Assembly (NCBI GenBank): GCA_902789725.1
Contig: CADAPC010000005.1
Span: 1 to 64,000, forward strand
Reading direction: 5' to 3'
Origin: an uncultured Bacteroidales bacterium
Lineage (GTDB): Bacteria; Bacteroidota; Bacteroidia; Bacteroidales; Bacteroidaceae
DNA: 64,000 nt
Shown here: positions 43,210 to 51,242 of the stretch, piece by piece
Layout: each line of letters starts with the position of its first letter
Numbering within the stretch: the stretch's first letter is position 1
The notes under the pieces: model-generated
The model's input: the letters and a program-made list of their open reading frames with translations, nothing else
Told to the model about the DNA's origin: nothing
Database searches by the model: none
Position numbers and translations under genes: made by a program

Positions 43210-43754
43210 AGAGTTTCTACAATGTCTTTTTCAAGCTGTTCCATATTATCCGTTGGCTCGAAGCGCTTAACAACCTTGCCCTCGCGGTCAATGAGGAATT
43301 TGGTGAAATTCCACTTGATGTCAGGATTCTTGTCGTAATTGGCATCGGCCTTACGGAGCATGCCGTCGAGCAGACTTGACAGCTCATGGGCAGGATCGAA
43401 ACCGCCAAAGCCTTTTTCGTTCTTCAGATAGGTGAAAATGGGGTCGGCACCAGGTCCGTTCACTTCCACTTTCTTCATGATTTGGAAGGTCACCCCATAG
43501 TTGAGTTGGCAAAAAACCTCAATTTCGCTGTCTGTGCCAGGATCTTGCTCTGCGAACTGGTTGCAGGGGAAGCCGATGATAACGAGGCCCTTGTCCTGAT
43601 ATTTTTTGTTCAGCTCTTCCAGTCTTGCAAACTGAGGAGTGAAACCACACTTGCTTGCTGTGTTTACAATCAGCAGCACCTTACCTTCAAACTGTGCAAA
43701 ATCCAGTTCTTTTCCTTTGCTTGTTAAAGCCTTAAAGTCATAAATCTTTGCCAT
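43194..43754 (-). CDS. Glutathione-peroxidase-family thiol peroxidase
   Basis: A 186-residue peroxidase. Catalytic Cys 36 in NTASKCGFTPQF, then FPCNQFAEQDPG with the Gln and WNFTKFLID with the Trp and Asn of the tetrad. It reduces hydrogen or lipid hydroperoxides; bacterial members generally use thioredoxin. The ATG at 43754 (MAKIYDF) fits the family; the open frame to 43844 contains the promoter. It overlaps the OhrR-like gene downstream by 16 bases. Confidence 0.93.
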   Translation of the reverse strand: MAKIYDFKALTSKGKELDFAQFEGKVLLIVNTASKCGFTPQFARLEELNKKYQDKGLVIIGFPCNQFAEQDPGTDSEIEVFCQLNYGVTFQIMKKVEVNGPGADPIFTYLKNEKGFGGFDPAHELSSLLDGMLRKADANYDKNPDIKWNFTKFLIDREGKVVKRFEPTDNMEQLEKDIVETLCTKN

Positions 43755-43841
43755 AATGTAATTTGTTAGTTTGTGATGAGTAACTTGTATAATATTTTTT
43801 CTTCCCACCATTTCCACCGCGCGTGTTTGTTGTTCGCTGTG

Positions 43842-43870
43842 CAAAGATACGACTAATTTTTATATCGCAA
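43842..43870 (-). promoter_or_regulatory. Promoter of the peroxidase-regulator operon
   Basis: Minus strand TTG (43870-43868), 18 bases, TATCTTTG (43849-43842). It supports the start at 43754 over 43844. Confidence 0.5.
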
Positions 43871-43900
43871 GCGATTTTTGTAATCTTTAACTAAGTTTTC

Positions 43901-44428
43901 TCAAAGACTCGTCAGTTGAAGTAAGGTTTTTTCAAGGGTTGAGTAATCAGCTACAGGCGAATCGGAGTAAGTGGCTACTACCTTTCCGTCAGCATCAACG
44001 ATGAAGACGCGTGGCACCCCTCTTTTGGCAAACTTATAGTATAGTTGAGGGTCGGTGGGCATATAGAATGGCATGGAGAATCCTGCCTCGTTCCAATATT
44101 CCTGCACGATGTCTTTCGTTTGACTGCGAGGTACGTTGAGCATGATTATTTTCTCTTCGAAGTTATCGTAGAATTGCTGTAGTACAGGTAATTCCTTTTG
44201 GCAGTCGGGACATAAAGTGTCGAAGAAAGTCAAGATATAAACCTTCCCCTTCAGCGAAGAGGATTGGAGCACTGTGCCATCGGCACGTGACAGCGAAAAT
44301 GCAGGGATTGTATCGCCTGCTTTTACCAATAATGCATCCTCTTCTCCATCCTGCTGGCAAGCTGTCAACAGGATGAAAAGGAGTGAGCATACTAATTCGA
44401 TGTAATATGTACGATTGCTTCGTTTCAT
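43901..44428 (-). CDS. TlpA/AhpC-like thioredoxin-fold lipoprotein
   Basis: A 175-residue lipoprotein (LLTAC, Cys 24) with an AhpC/TSA-type thioredoxin fold: DTIPAFSLSRADG, FFDTLCPDCQKELPVL with the redox CPDC, and the cis-Pro segment RGVPRVFIVDADG. It probably reduces disulfides or carries electrons in the periplasm. It follows the GH97 gene by 15 bases on the same strand. Substrate unknown. Confidence 0.87.
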   Translation of the reverse strand: MKRSNRTYYIELVCSLLFILLTACQQDGEEDALLVKAGDTIPAFSLSRADGTVLQSSSLKGKVYILTFFDTLCPDCQKELPVLQQFYDNFEEKIIMLNVPRSQTKDIVQEYWNEAGFSMPFYMPTDPQLYYKFAKRGVPRVFIVDADGKVVATYSDSPVADYSTLEKTLLQLTSL

Positions 44429-44443
44429 TGAATCGCTTTGTTT

Positions 44444-46477
44444 TTATTTTCTTATTAGTTTAGCTGCAAAACCGCCACCGTTGGCCATGTGGAGAGTGAT
44501 GTGTTCCTCTGGGGCGTGGCTCAACGTGAAGGTTTGCTGGAATACTTGGTAATCAGTGGCATTCTTGTCGGCATTCGGCCCATCAAAGAAGACGGTGATT
44601 TCGTAAGTTCCTGTGGGGAGAAAATCGCTTGTTAGCGTGATGTCACGTCCATCCCAATTGGTTTCACCTGCCACATACCAGTTCTGGCCCTTCCGACGAG
44701 CGGTGATGATGTATTCGCCCATCTTTCCTTGCAGCACCTTCATTTCATCATAGACAGTGGGGAGTGAAGCGAGGAAAGCCGTGCATTCGGGTTCACGTTC
44801 GTAAGCCGATGGATTATCGGCCAGCATGGTAAGCGGACTCTCGTGCACAATATAATGTGCTAGTTGGTGACAGCGGGTACCCATCGTCATGGGGTTGTTG
44901 TAGATGGGTTGGAAATCGGCCTTGCTGGCATTGCGCATTCCTCCCGGGGTGAAATCTACAGGCCCCACCATGCCACGGATGTATGGAAAGGTGACATCAT
45001 AGAGAGGCATATCTTTCACGGGTTCATCCACGTTTTGACCATTTTTCTGATATTTGGTTCGTTCTGTCCATTTCACTTCCTCCATTCCAAACACAGCTTC
45101 GAAGTTAACCACATTGGGCCAAGTGCGTGTGATGCCCTGCGGAGCAAATATCCCGTGGTAGTCGAGCATTAGTTGGCTCTTGGCGCAACGTTCAGCAATG
45201 CGGTAAATCATCTCGGTCGCTTCTTGGTCGTAGCGGTCAAGAAAATCGACTTTGAATCCCTTGATGCCCATAGCAGCATACTTCGCGCAGGCTTCGTTCA
45301 GTTGTTTGTCCAACACGTTGAAAACTGTCCAAAGGATGATGCCCACGTGCTTTTGCTTGCCATATTGTACCAATGCAGGCAAATCGAGTTCTGGAATGAC
45401 GGTGAGCATATCGCCACTCTTCGGATTGTACCAACCTTCGTCCAGAATGATGTACTCTAAGCCGTGCTTGGCTGCAAAGTCAATGTAATGTTTATAGGTT
45501 TGCTGATTGATGCCTGCTTTGAAATCCACACCTGTAAGCCCCCAGTCGTTCCACCAGTCCCAAGCTACCTTGCCAGGACGAATCCATGAAGCTGATTTCT
45601 CGCCTTCACCTTTCGACGAAGTAGCGTTGAGACGTGAAGGTGCTGCTAACTGATAAGCCAGTGTGTTAGTGGGCATCTCTTTGTCATCGTGAGTGATAGC
45701 GAGAATGCGCCAGGGGAAAGTGCGGTTACCTTTACCTTTGGCTATGAAGTCTTCTGCAGCGGTTACGTATTTCTGAACGCGCCAGGGATAGAAATCGAAA
45801 GTCTTGGGATAAGGGGCAAAGCTTGCTCGTAACGAAGTCCCTTCTCCCTTCACAAACATGCCTGGATAGTTCTCCACGTCGGTTTCCAAGAGTGTGACTT
45901 TGGCAATCTTGCAATCTACTGTGGCTGGCAGAAAAGCTTCAATGTCTCTACTCTTCGAGAGGGGGGCAACATCGTATGTGGCTTGGAAGGCCATTGCCTT
46001 TGGCTTTTGTGGATTGGTAGAATAGGGCAGGTAAGCGGTGTGGTCGCCTGTAAAAGTGAACTGAGCCACTTCGTCTTTCACTGTCCATTCTCCATTGGTG
46101 GAAGTGGTGAAGAAACGGTAGACTATGCCACTGTTGTAAGCTCGAAATTCTACGTTCACGCCGTTTTTGTTCTTCACAATGAGCTGGTTGTATTCATCGT
46201 CAAACGAGGTGATTTTGTAGTTGGGGGCGTCGAAATGCTCCTTAACCGCCTTTGTGCTCGAACCATGGTATTGGCTGGGCTTCTTTCCTTGAAGGAGTAA
46301 GTCAGGAGTGCTCGAAATCAATTGCTTTCCATCGTCAGTTACGGTGAAATTCAATTCCTTGTCTGCTTTGATTTCAATCTTTAGTTTTCCGTTAGGAGAA
46401 CTGATGTTGGTATTTACTTGAGCATGAGCGAAGCTTGCAAATGTTGTGAAGCCTATAGCGAACAATAAGTGTTTCAT
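44444..46477 (-). CDS. GH97 glycoside hydrolase (alpha-galactosidase-like)
   Basis: A 677-residue secreted GH97 enzyme: signal peptide to FAHAQ, an N-terminal beta-sandwich (20-275), the barrel (about 280-570; WDWWNDWGLTG, YIILDEGWYNP, KVDFLDRYDQ) and a C-terminal beta domain. The Asp in KVDFLDR (residue 411) sits where the nucleophile of retaining GH97 alpha-galactosidases lies; inverting SusB-like members use Glu elsewhere. So an alpha-galactosidase is more likely than an alpha-glucosidase. No SusC/SusD genes are near. It is the middle gene of a run with DUF6055 and the thioredoxin-like lipoprotein. Confidence 0.9.
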   Translation of the reverse strand: MKHLLFAIGFTTFASFAHAQVNTNISSPNGKLKIEIKADKELNFTVTDDGKQLISSTPDLLLQGKKPSQYHGSSTKAVKEHFDAPNYKITSFDDEYNQLIVKNKNGVNVEFRAYNSGIVYRFFTTSTNGEWTVKDEVAQFTFTGDHTAYLPYSTNPQKPKAMAFQATYDVAPLSKSRDIEAFLPATVDCKIAKVTLLETDVENYPGMFVKGEGTSLRASFAPYPKTFDFYPWRVQKYVTAAEDFIAKGKGNRTFPWRILAITHDDKEMPTNTLAYQLAAPSRLNATSSKGEGEKSASWIRPGKVAWDWWNDWGLTGVDFKAGINQQTYKHYIDFAAKHGLEYIILDEGWYNPKSGDMLTVIPELDLPALVQYGKQKHVGIILWTVFNVLDKQLNEACAKYAAMGIKGFKVDFLDRYDQEATEMIYRIAERCAKSQLMLDYHGIFAPQGITRTWPNVVNFEAVFGMEEVKWTERTKYQKNGQNVDEPVKDMPLYDVTFPYIRGMVGPVDFTPGGMRNASKADFQPIYNNPMTMGTRCHQLAHYIVHESPLTMLADNPSAYEREPECTAFLASLPTVYDEMKVLQGKMGEYIITARRKGQNWYVAGETNWDGRDITLTSDFLPTGTYEITVFFDGPNADKNATDYQVFQQTFTLSHAPEEHITLHMANGGGFAAKLIRK

Positions 46478-46482
46478 GTCTG

Positions 46483-47796
46483 TTATTTTATTATATATGT
46501 ATATGTGTATGTATGGGGTTCTTCTGGCTTCTCGTTGCCGTTGGGACGGTGAAAAGTGAGCGGCTCATATTCACCCAGTGGATAACCCGTCACCACCAGA
46601 TAGGCATCCTTCGTATCGGCTGGCAGCGTCAGTTTCAACGTGTTCTTCTGTCCAGTCATGATGTCTCCGTAGGCGGCTTCAGCATTGTTCTTCACTGCCA
46701 CCAAACGATAAGCGTATCCGTCTTCCTTGTTGCTGCCGGCGAACTTCACCTTCACGGTTTTCTTGCCTTTCGTGTTGTCAAGCTTGATAACATTGGCACC
46801 AAACACTTGCAGCGGTTTGTCATTTACAAATTCGCCCGCATACTTCTTGTTCATTTCGTGCTTGCCTGGGAAATCAAAGGTGAGTAGGCGTGAATAGCAA
46901 TCCACTGCCTCTTTGGCAAAGTCCTCGTTGCTTAGGCTGAACATGCGCATGTAGGTAGAAGCAGGGTCTTCGCCTCGCATGCCCTCACGGAACACGTCGG
47001 CAATGACTGTCAATCCATGCTTCATGCTCCAGTATTCGAGCAGGTAGGGCGAGTGGTAGATGTTTTCGCCATCGAGGAAGCGCAGGTTGGCATGTTTGAT
47101 GAAGTCCTTCCAGTGATAGTTCTCGTCTGTAGGCCATTCTGGGTTTACGTTCCAGAGCATCCATTGGCTGGTCATTTCGAAAAATCCGCCAGCCATTCCA
47201 CCTTTGCCTTGTTTGTCGCATGCAATCATCGACTGGAACGAGTGGCCTAATTCATGTGCGATGCAGTTCAGCTTCTCGTCTTGCACGCGGTTGGGTGCAA
47301 TCCACAACGCACCAATCACGCCGTCGTAGTCGCCTCCGTAGGCCGTACCTTCGAGTGAATAATTGAGCATCACCATCATGCGGTAGCGGTCGGCATTGGA
47401 ACCAGGCTTGATGAACTTGAGGTCGTTCTTGTAAAAGTCATAGAATGACTGAATGCGTGTGAGCAAATTGGGCAGATTCACCTTCATGTTTTGACCTTCC
47501 AAGTCGGGAGCTTTGCTTAGGTCGGACCCAAAAGGCTTTTCCCAAAATATGATTACGTCATCCGTATAGGCGCAGCGGGCAAAACTCCACTTGGAGTTAG
47601 GCTTCGTGAAGTCGTTGTCCTTCAAATCGGAGGGGATGTAAATCTCTTTCCCCTTGGGAGCTGCATACATGAGTTCCTTGACTTTTTCTGTCATAGCTGT
47701 TTGGGGCTGATCCTCCAACTTTGTTTGTGCCTTAGCCATGTTGGCACTGCTCGCACAGAGCAAAGTGACAACTGCAATTTTCATGTAATTTTTCAT
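46483..47796 (-). CDS. DUF6055-type secreted protein with HExxH motif
   Basis: A 437-residue exported protein; signal peptide to MAKAQ. The central region has NCIAHELGHSFQSM, the HExxH zinc-metallopeptidase signature, followed by GGFFEMTSQWMLW, which could supply the third ligand. The sequence resembles DUF6055 proteins, often seen beside carbohydrate enzymes. A C-terminal beta domain (about 320-430) could bind substrate. The ATG at 47796 or 47808 is possible. It starts a three-gene run with GH97 (5-base gap) and a promoter at 47854-47884. Metallopeptidase activity is inferred from the motif only. Confidence 0.75.
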   Translation of the reverse strand: MKNYMKIAVVTLLCASSANMAKAQTKLEDQPQTAMTEKVKELMYAAPKGKEIYIPSDLKDNDFTKPNSKWSFARCAYTDDVIIFWEKPFGSDLSKAPDLEGQNMKVNLPNLLTRIQSFYDFYKNDLKFIKPGSNADRYRMMVMLNYSLEGTAYGGDYDGVIGALWIAPNRVQDEKLNCIAHELGHSFQSMIACDKQGKGGMAGGFFEMTSQWMLWNVNPEWPTDENYHWKDFIKHANLRFLDGENIYHSPYLLEYWSMKHGLTVIADVFREGMRGEDPASTYMRMFSLSNEDFAKEAVDCYSRLLTFDFPGKHEMNKKYAGEFVNDKPLQVFGANVIKLDNTKGKKTVKVKFAGSNKEDGYAYRLVAVKNNAEAAYGDIMTGQKNTLKLTLPADTKDAYLVVTGYPLGEYEPLTFHRPNGNEKPEEPHTYTYTYIIK

Positions 47797-47853
47797 TTCT
47801 TTTATCATTTTTTAATAAGTGTGGTAAATAGCTAATCGTAAAATTCAGTGCGA

Positions 47854-47884
47854 CAAAGATACGACTTTTCTTCCTCGCAGCAAA
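47854..47884 (-). promoter_or_regulatory. Promoter of the DUF6055-GH97-TlpA-like operon
   Basis: Minus strand TTTG (47884-47881), 19 bases, TATCTTTG (47861-47854). Confidence 0.7.
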
Positions 47885-47945
47885 AAAAATAACGGTAAAT
47901 AAGATTTTTTTGGATTTTTTGTGCATTCTTCTGATTTTTATTTCC

Positions 47946-47953
47946 TACATTTG
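47946..47953 (+). promoter_or_regulatory. -7 box of the NifU-like/GGGtGRT operon
   Basis: TACATTTG, 56 bases before the ATG at 48010. A TTTG lies 24 bases upstream, somewhat far. Confidence 0.45.
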
Positions 47954-48009
47954 CAAATGTTTTAATGCAAAAACACATGTTTTATTAACAATAAAATTGG
48001 TTTACACTT

Positions 48010-48711
48010 ATGGTTTATTCAAAAGAAGTACAAGAAATGTGCTGCGTAGCCAAAGGTCCTAACCACGGACCCGCTCCAATCCCAGAAGAGGGCAAATGGA
48101 TTCAGGCTAAGGAAATCAAGGACATTTCAGGAATGACACACGGCATTGGCTGGTGTGCTCCCCAGCAGGGTTGCTGCAAGTTGTCTCTCAATGTGAAGGA
48201 GGGTATCATCGAGGAATGTCTCGTTGAGACTATCGGTTGTTCAGGTATGACTCACTCTGCCGCTATGGCATCTGAGATTCTTCCTGGCAAAACAATTCTT
48301 GAAGCATTGAATACCGACCTCGTCTGCGATGCTATCAACACGGCTATGCGCGAACTCTTCCTCCAGATTGTCTATGGACGTACTCAGTCAGCTTTCTCTG
48401 AGGGAGGCCTGATGATTGGTGCAGGTCTTGAAGATCTTGGTAAGGGTCTTGTCAGCCAGATTGGTACCCTCTACGGCACCAAGGTGAAGGGCACTCGTTA
48501 CCTCCAGCTCACAGAGGGTTACATCACGAAGATGTTCCTCGACGAGGACAACGAGGTTTGTGGCTACGAATACGTTCACATGGGCAAGTTCATGGATGCC
48601 ATCAAGAAGGGTGTTGATGCTAATGAGGCTCTCAAGAGCGTCACAGGCACTTACGGCCGCACAAAGCCAGAACAGGGAGTTGTTAAATCTATTGACCCAC
48701 GTAAAGAATAA
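48010..48711 (+). CDS. NifU-like iron-sulfur scaffold protein
   Basis: A 233-residue cytosolic protein. The middle (LSLNVKEGIIEECLVETIGCSGMTHSAAMASEILPGKTI, in consecutive parts) follows the NifU/IscU N-terminal fold, with Cys in IGCSGMTHS as likely cluster ligand; further cysteines are at CC near residue 11, WCAPQQGCC and VCDAIN. The length and N-terminus differ from ordinary NifU, and it is always, as far as I know, paired with a GGGtGRT protein, as here (15 bases apart). It probably binds or transfers an Fe-S cluster for that partner. The biochemical role of the pair is not known to me. Confidence 0.8.
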   Translation: MVYSKEVQEMCCVAKGPNHGPAPIPEEGKWIQAKEIKDISGMTHGIGWCAPQQGCCKLSLNVKEGIIEECLVETIGCSGMTHSAAMASEILPGKTILEALNTDLVCDAINTAMRELFLQIVYGRTQSAFSEGGLMIGAGLEDLGKGLVSQIGTLYGTKVKGTRYLQLTEGYITKMFLDEDNEVCGYEYVHMGKFMDAIKKGVDANEALKSVTGTYGRTKPEQGVVKSIDPRKE

Positions 48712-48716
48712 GGAGG
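48710..48716 (+). promoter_or_regulatory. Shine-Dalgarno site of the GGGtGRT gene
   Basis: AAGGAGG, 10 bases before the ATG at 48727 and overlapping the upstream stop codon. Such sites are rare in this window. Confidence 0.6.
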
Positions 48717-48726
48717 AAACAAAACT

Positions 48727-49737
48727 ATGATTAGAGAAGTGAAATTCGAATCACAAGACCGTCGCATGAAGCAGATTCTTGCTGCTTTGAACGAGAACGG
48801 CATTTCCTCTATTGAAGAGGCAAACGAAATCTGCGAGAAGGCAGGTCTCGACCCATACATGACATGTGAAGAAACACAGCGCATCTGCTTCGAGAATGCC
48901 AAGTGGGCCTATGTAGTAGGCTCTGCCATTGCCCTGAAGAAAGGTTGCAAGAATGCAGCTGATGCGGCTGAGGCCATCGGTATTGGTTTGCAGGCATTCT
49001 GCATCCCTGGCTCTGTGGCTGACGACCGCAAGGTGGGTATCGGACACGGCAATCTGGCTGCTCGTCTGCTCCGCGAAGAGACTGAATGTTTCGCTTTCTT
49101 GGCTGGTCACGAATCTTTCGCCGCAGCTGAAGGTGCCATCAAGATTGCTGAAATGGCCAACAAGGTTCGCAAAAAGCCACTCCGTTGTATCCTCAACGGT
49201 CTGGGTAAGGACGCAGCTATGATTATCTCTCGTATCAATGGCTTCACGTATGTACAGACAAAGTTTGACTACTTCACAGGAAAGCTTGAAGTGGTAAAGA
49301 CAAAGGCTTACAGTGATGGTCCACGCGCTAAGGTGAACTGCTATGGTGCTGATGATGTTCGCGAGGGTGTTGCCATTCTCTGGAAGGAGAACGTAGATGT
49401 GTCTATTACTGGTAACTCAACCAACCCAACTCGTTTCCAGCATCCAGTGGCTGGTACTTACAAGAAAGAGCGCATCTTGGCTGGCAAGCCATATTTCTCT
49501 GTTGCTTCTGGTGGTGGTACAGGTCGTACACTTCACCCCGACAACATGGCTGCTGGTCCTGCTTCTTATGGCATGACCGACACGTTAGGTCGTATGCATA
49601 GCGATGCTCAGTTCGCAGGTTCGTCTTCAGTGCCTGCTCACGTAGAGATGATGGGCTTCCTTGGCATTGGCAATAACCCAATGGTTGGTTGCACTGTGGC
49701 TTGTGCCGTAAATGTAGCTCTCGCTCTGAACAAGTAA
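48727..49737 (+). CDS. GGGtGRT protein
   Basis: A 336-residue cytosolic protein carrying the name-giving motif ASGGGTGRTLHPDN at about residues 263-275. Conserved cysteines occur at MTCEETQRICF, AFCIPG, TECFAF, RCILNG, VNCYG and GCTVACA. The name refers to the motif; no activity is established as far as I know. It is coupled to the NifU-like gene with a 15-base gap and a strong Shine-Dalgarno site, and is followed by a hairpin. The partner suggests it is an Fe-S protein or uses a cluster supplied by the scaffold. Confidence 0.85.
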   Translation: MIREVKFESQDRRMKQILAALNENGISSIEEANEICEKAGLDPYMTCEETQRICFENAKWAYVVGSAIALKKGCKNAADAAEAIGIGLQAFCIPGSVADDRKVGIGHGNLAARLLREETECFAFLAGHESFAAAEGAIKIAEMANKVRKKPLRCILNGLGKDAAMIISRINGFTYVQTKFDYFTGKLEVVKTKAYSDGPRAKVNCYGADDVREGVAILWKENVDVSITGNSTNPTRFQHPVAGTYKKERILAGKPYFSVASGGGTGRTLHPDNMAAGPASYGMTDTLGRMHSDAQFAGSSSVPAHVEMMGFLGIGNNPMVGCTVACAVNVALALNK

Positions 49738-49762
49738 ATATTTTTTACATTATTTTATAATA

Positions 49763-49800
49763 AATAAGGCTCGCACTCATTCGTGGGTGCGGGCCTTATT
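49763..49800. terminator. Convergent hairpin terminator
   Basis: AATAAGGCtCGCAC (from 49763) pairs with GTGCGgGCCTTATT (to 49800), about 14 pairs including one G-U, between the convergent GGGtGRT and anti-sigma-type genes. Confidence 0.7.
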
Positions 49801-49823
49801 GTAAAGTGGTTCTTCCTCTCCCT

Positions 49824-50234
49824 TTAGGGCAATTTCTTTTTTAGTGTCAGAATATTGAATCCGTCAGTGTAATTGTAGGTGACAGAGTCCATGAGCTGTT
49901 TGACAAGAAAAATGCCAAGTCCTCCAATGGGACGGTCTTCTATAGAGAGGGTAGTGTCAGGGTCTTCTACTTGAGTAGGATCGAAAGGGGTACCGGAGTC
50001 CTTGATTGTAAAAACCAGTTGGGTTTCAGTGGTGGCAGCCTCAATCAGAATGTCGCCAATTGTGCCTTCAGGATAGGCATAGTTCATGACATTAACGACA
50101 GCCTCCTCAAGAGCGAGGTTCATGTTCATGGAGTCGGTCATGTTGTAGCCGAGTTGTTCAGCCACTTGCTCGACAAATTCTCCTAATGTGGGCACTTCTG
50201 TAATGTCGTTATGAAGCGTGAGTTTTTGTTGCAT
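49824..50234 (-). CDS. Anti-sigma-type serine/threonine kinase (RsbW-like ATPase)
   Basis: A 136-residue GHKL ATPase: the N box MNMNLALEEAVVNVMNYAY, G1 box IKDSGTPFDP and G2 box GGLGIFLVKQ are present. The size and lack of a histidine phosphorylation domain place it with RsbW/SpoIIAB-like switch kinases, which phosphorylate STAS-domain antagonists and may bind a regulator. No STAS or phosphatase gene is adjacent. It lies 7 bases after a BadF-type kinase gene in the same operon, an unexplained pairing. Confidence 0.85.
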   Translation of the reverse strand: MQQKLTLHNDITEVPTLGEFVEQVAEQLGYNMTDSMNMNLALEEAVVNVMNYAYPEGTIGDILIEAATTETQLVFTIKDSGTPFDPTQVEDPDTTLSIEDRPIGGLGIFLVKQLMDSVTYNYTDGFNILTLKKKLP

Positions 50235-50241
50235 GATGTGA

Positions 50242-51090
50242 TTATTTTTTGTGATATTGAATAAGTCCTTTTAAGGGCGACTGAATGATGTTTCCAACAG
50301 TATATCCAAGTTGTAGGCTTGTTTGGCGAAGCTCATCTTGGTAGTAGTATGCGATACTCCCAACAAAGTTCACTTTCGGATTTTCGGACAGATTATCAGT
50401 CCAATTGGCTGGGAGAATGTTGCGTCGGAAGTACTGCTCAAAGCAGTCGATAATAAACGAGTGGATGGCTGGATGGTGGCGATGACGTGCACAGAAAGGA
50501 CTCAGCGAGGCTAAATAACGATTGGGCAATGGCATTCGATATACCTTTTGGATGATGGATGCCTGTGTTTCGTGAGTCTCATCAAAGAACAGCTGACACA
50601 CGTCGTTGGGCAGTTGATGCTTGAGCACATCACTCACCAGCCGTTTGCCTATATAAGCCCCGCTGCCTTCATCGCCGAGCACATAACCGAGGGCTGGCAT
50701 TGCTGTGTGGATGCAGGTGCCATCGTAATAGCAGGAGTTGCTGCCTGTGCCAAGAATGCCTACGATGCCTGACTGTTGTCCACATACTCCTCTTGCAGCT
50801 CCCAACATGTCGCTCTCCACATAAATGTGTGCGGAGGTGTCTGTCACTTGCCGTATGGCTTGTGCCACCAGGGGGGCTTTTTCGAGTGTGCAGCCGGCTC
50901 CATAGAAATAGATGTGTGTCAGTGTCTGTTGGATTGGCAGCGCAGGGAGCAGTTCGTGGTGCAGCACGGCACAGATTGCCTCTTCGTCTTGCACGAAGGG
51001 GTTGATGCCTTGTGTGTAGATTACTTTTTGGGGGTCTTCGATAAGACACCAGGCAGTTTTTGTGGAACCGCTGTCGGCGATAAGCGTCAT
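50242..51090 (-). CDS. BadF/BadG-type N-acetylglucosamine kinase-like ATPase
   Basis: A 282-residue ASKHA-fold kinase: phosphate loop LIADSGSTKTAWCLIED at the N-terminus, GILGTGSNSCYYDG as the second phosphate loop and GYVLGDEGSGAYIGKRLV as the GlcNAc-kinase-like signature. It probably phosphorylates an amino sugar, perhaps from peptidoglycan recycling. The last part shows LGYTVGNIIQSPLKGL. It is transcribed with the RsbW-like gene, divergent from manC. Confidence 0.85.
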   Translation of the reverse strand: MTLIADSGSTKTAWCLIEDPQKVIYTQGINPFVQDEEAICAVLHHELLPALPIQQTLTHIYFYGAGCTLEKAPLVAQAIRQVTDTSAHIYVESDMLGAARGVCGQQSGIVGILGTGSNSCYYDGTCIHTAMPALGYVLGDEGSGAYIGKRLVSDVLKHQLPNDVCQLFFDETHETQASIIQKVYRMPLPNRYLASLSPFCARHRHHPAIHSFIIDCFEQYFRRNILPANWTDNLSENPKVNFVGSIAYYYQDELRQTSLQLGYTVGNIIQSPLKGLIQYHKK

Positions 51091-51107
51091 TCTTTGTTAT
51101 TTTTTTA

Positions 51108-51115
51108 CAAATTTA
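51108..51115 (-). promoter_or_regulatory. -7 box of the BadF-type kinase gene
   Basis: Minus strand TAAATTTG, 17 bases before the ATG at 51090. Confidence 0.45.
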
Positions 51116-51190
51116 CGTTTTTGTCGCTATATACACGGCATTTTTTGATGTTTATTTTGAAAATAGTGCTGAGATTTGCTGAAAAAACGC

Positions 51191-51198
51191 TAATTTTG
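51191..51198 (+). promoter_or_regulatory. -7 box of manC
   Basis: TAATTTTG, 44 bases before the ATG at 51243; no clear -33 box. Confidence 0.5.
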
Positions 51199-51242
51199 CA
51201 AAAAAAATTGGTTTAAGGTAAAAAATACGTTGTTTTAATCAC

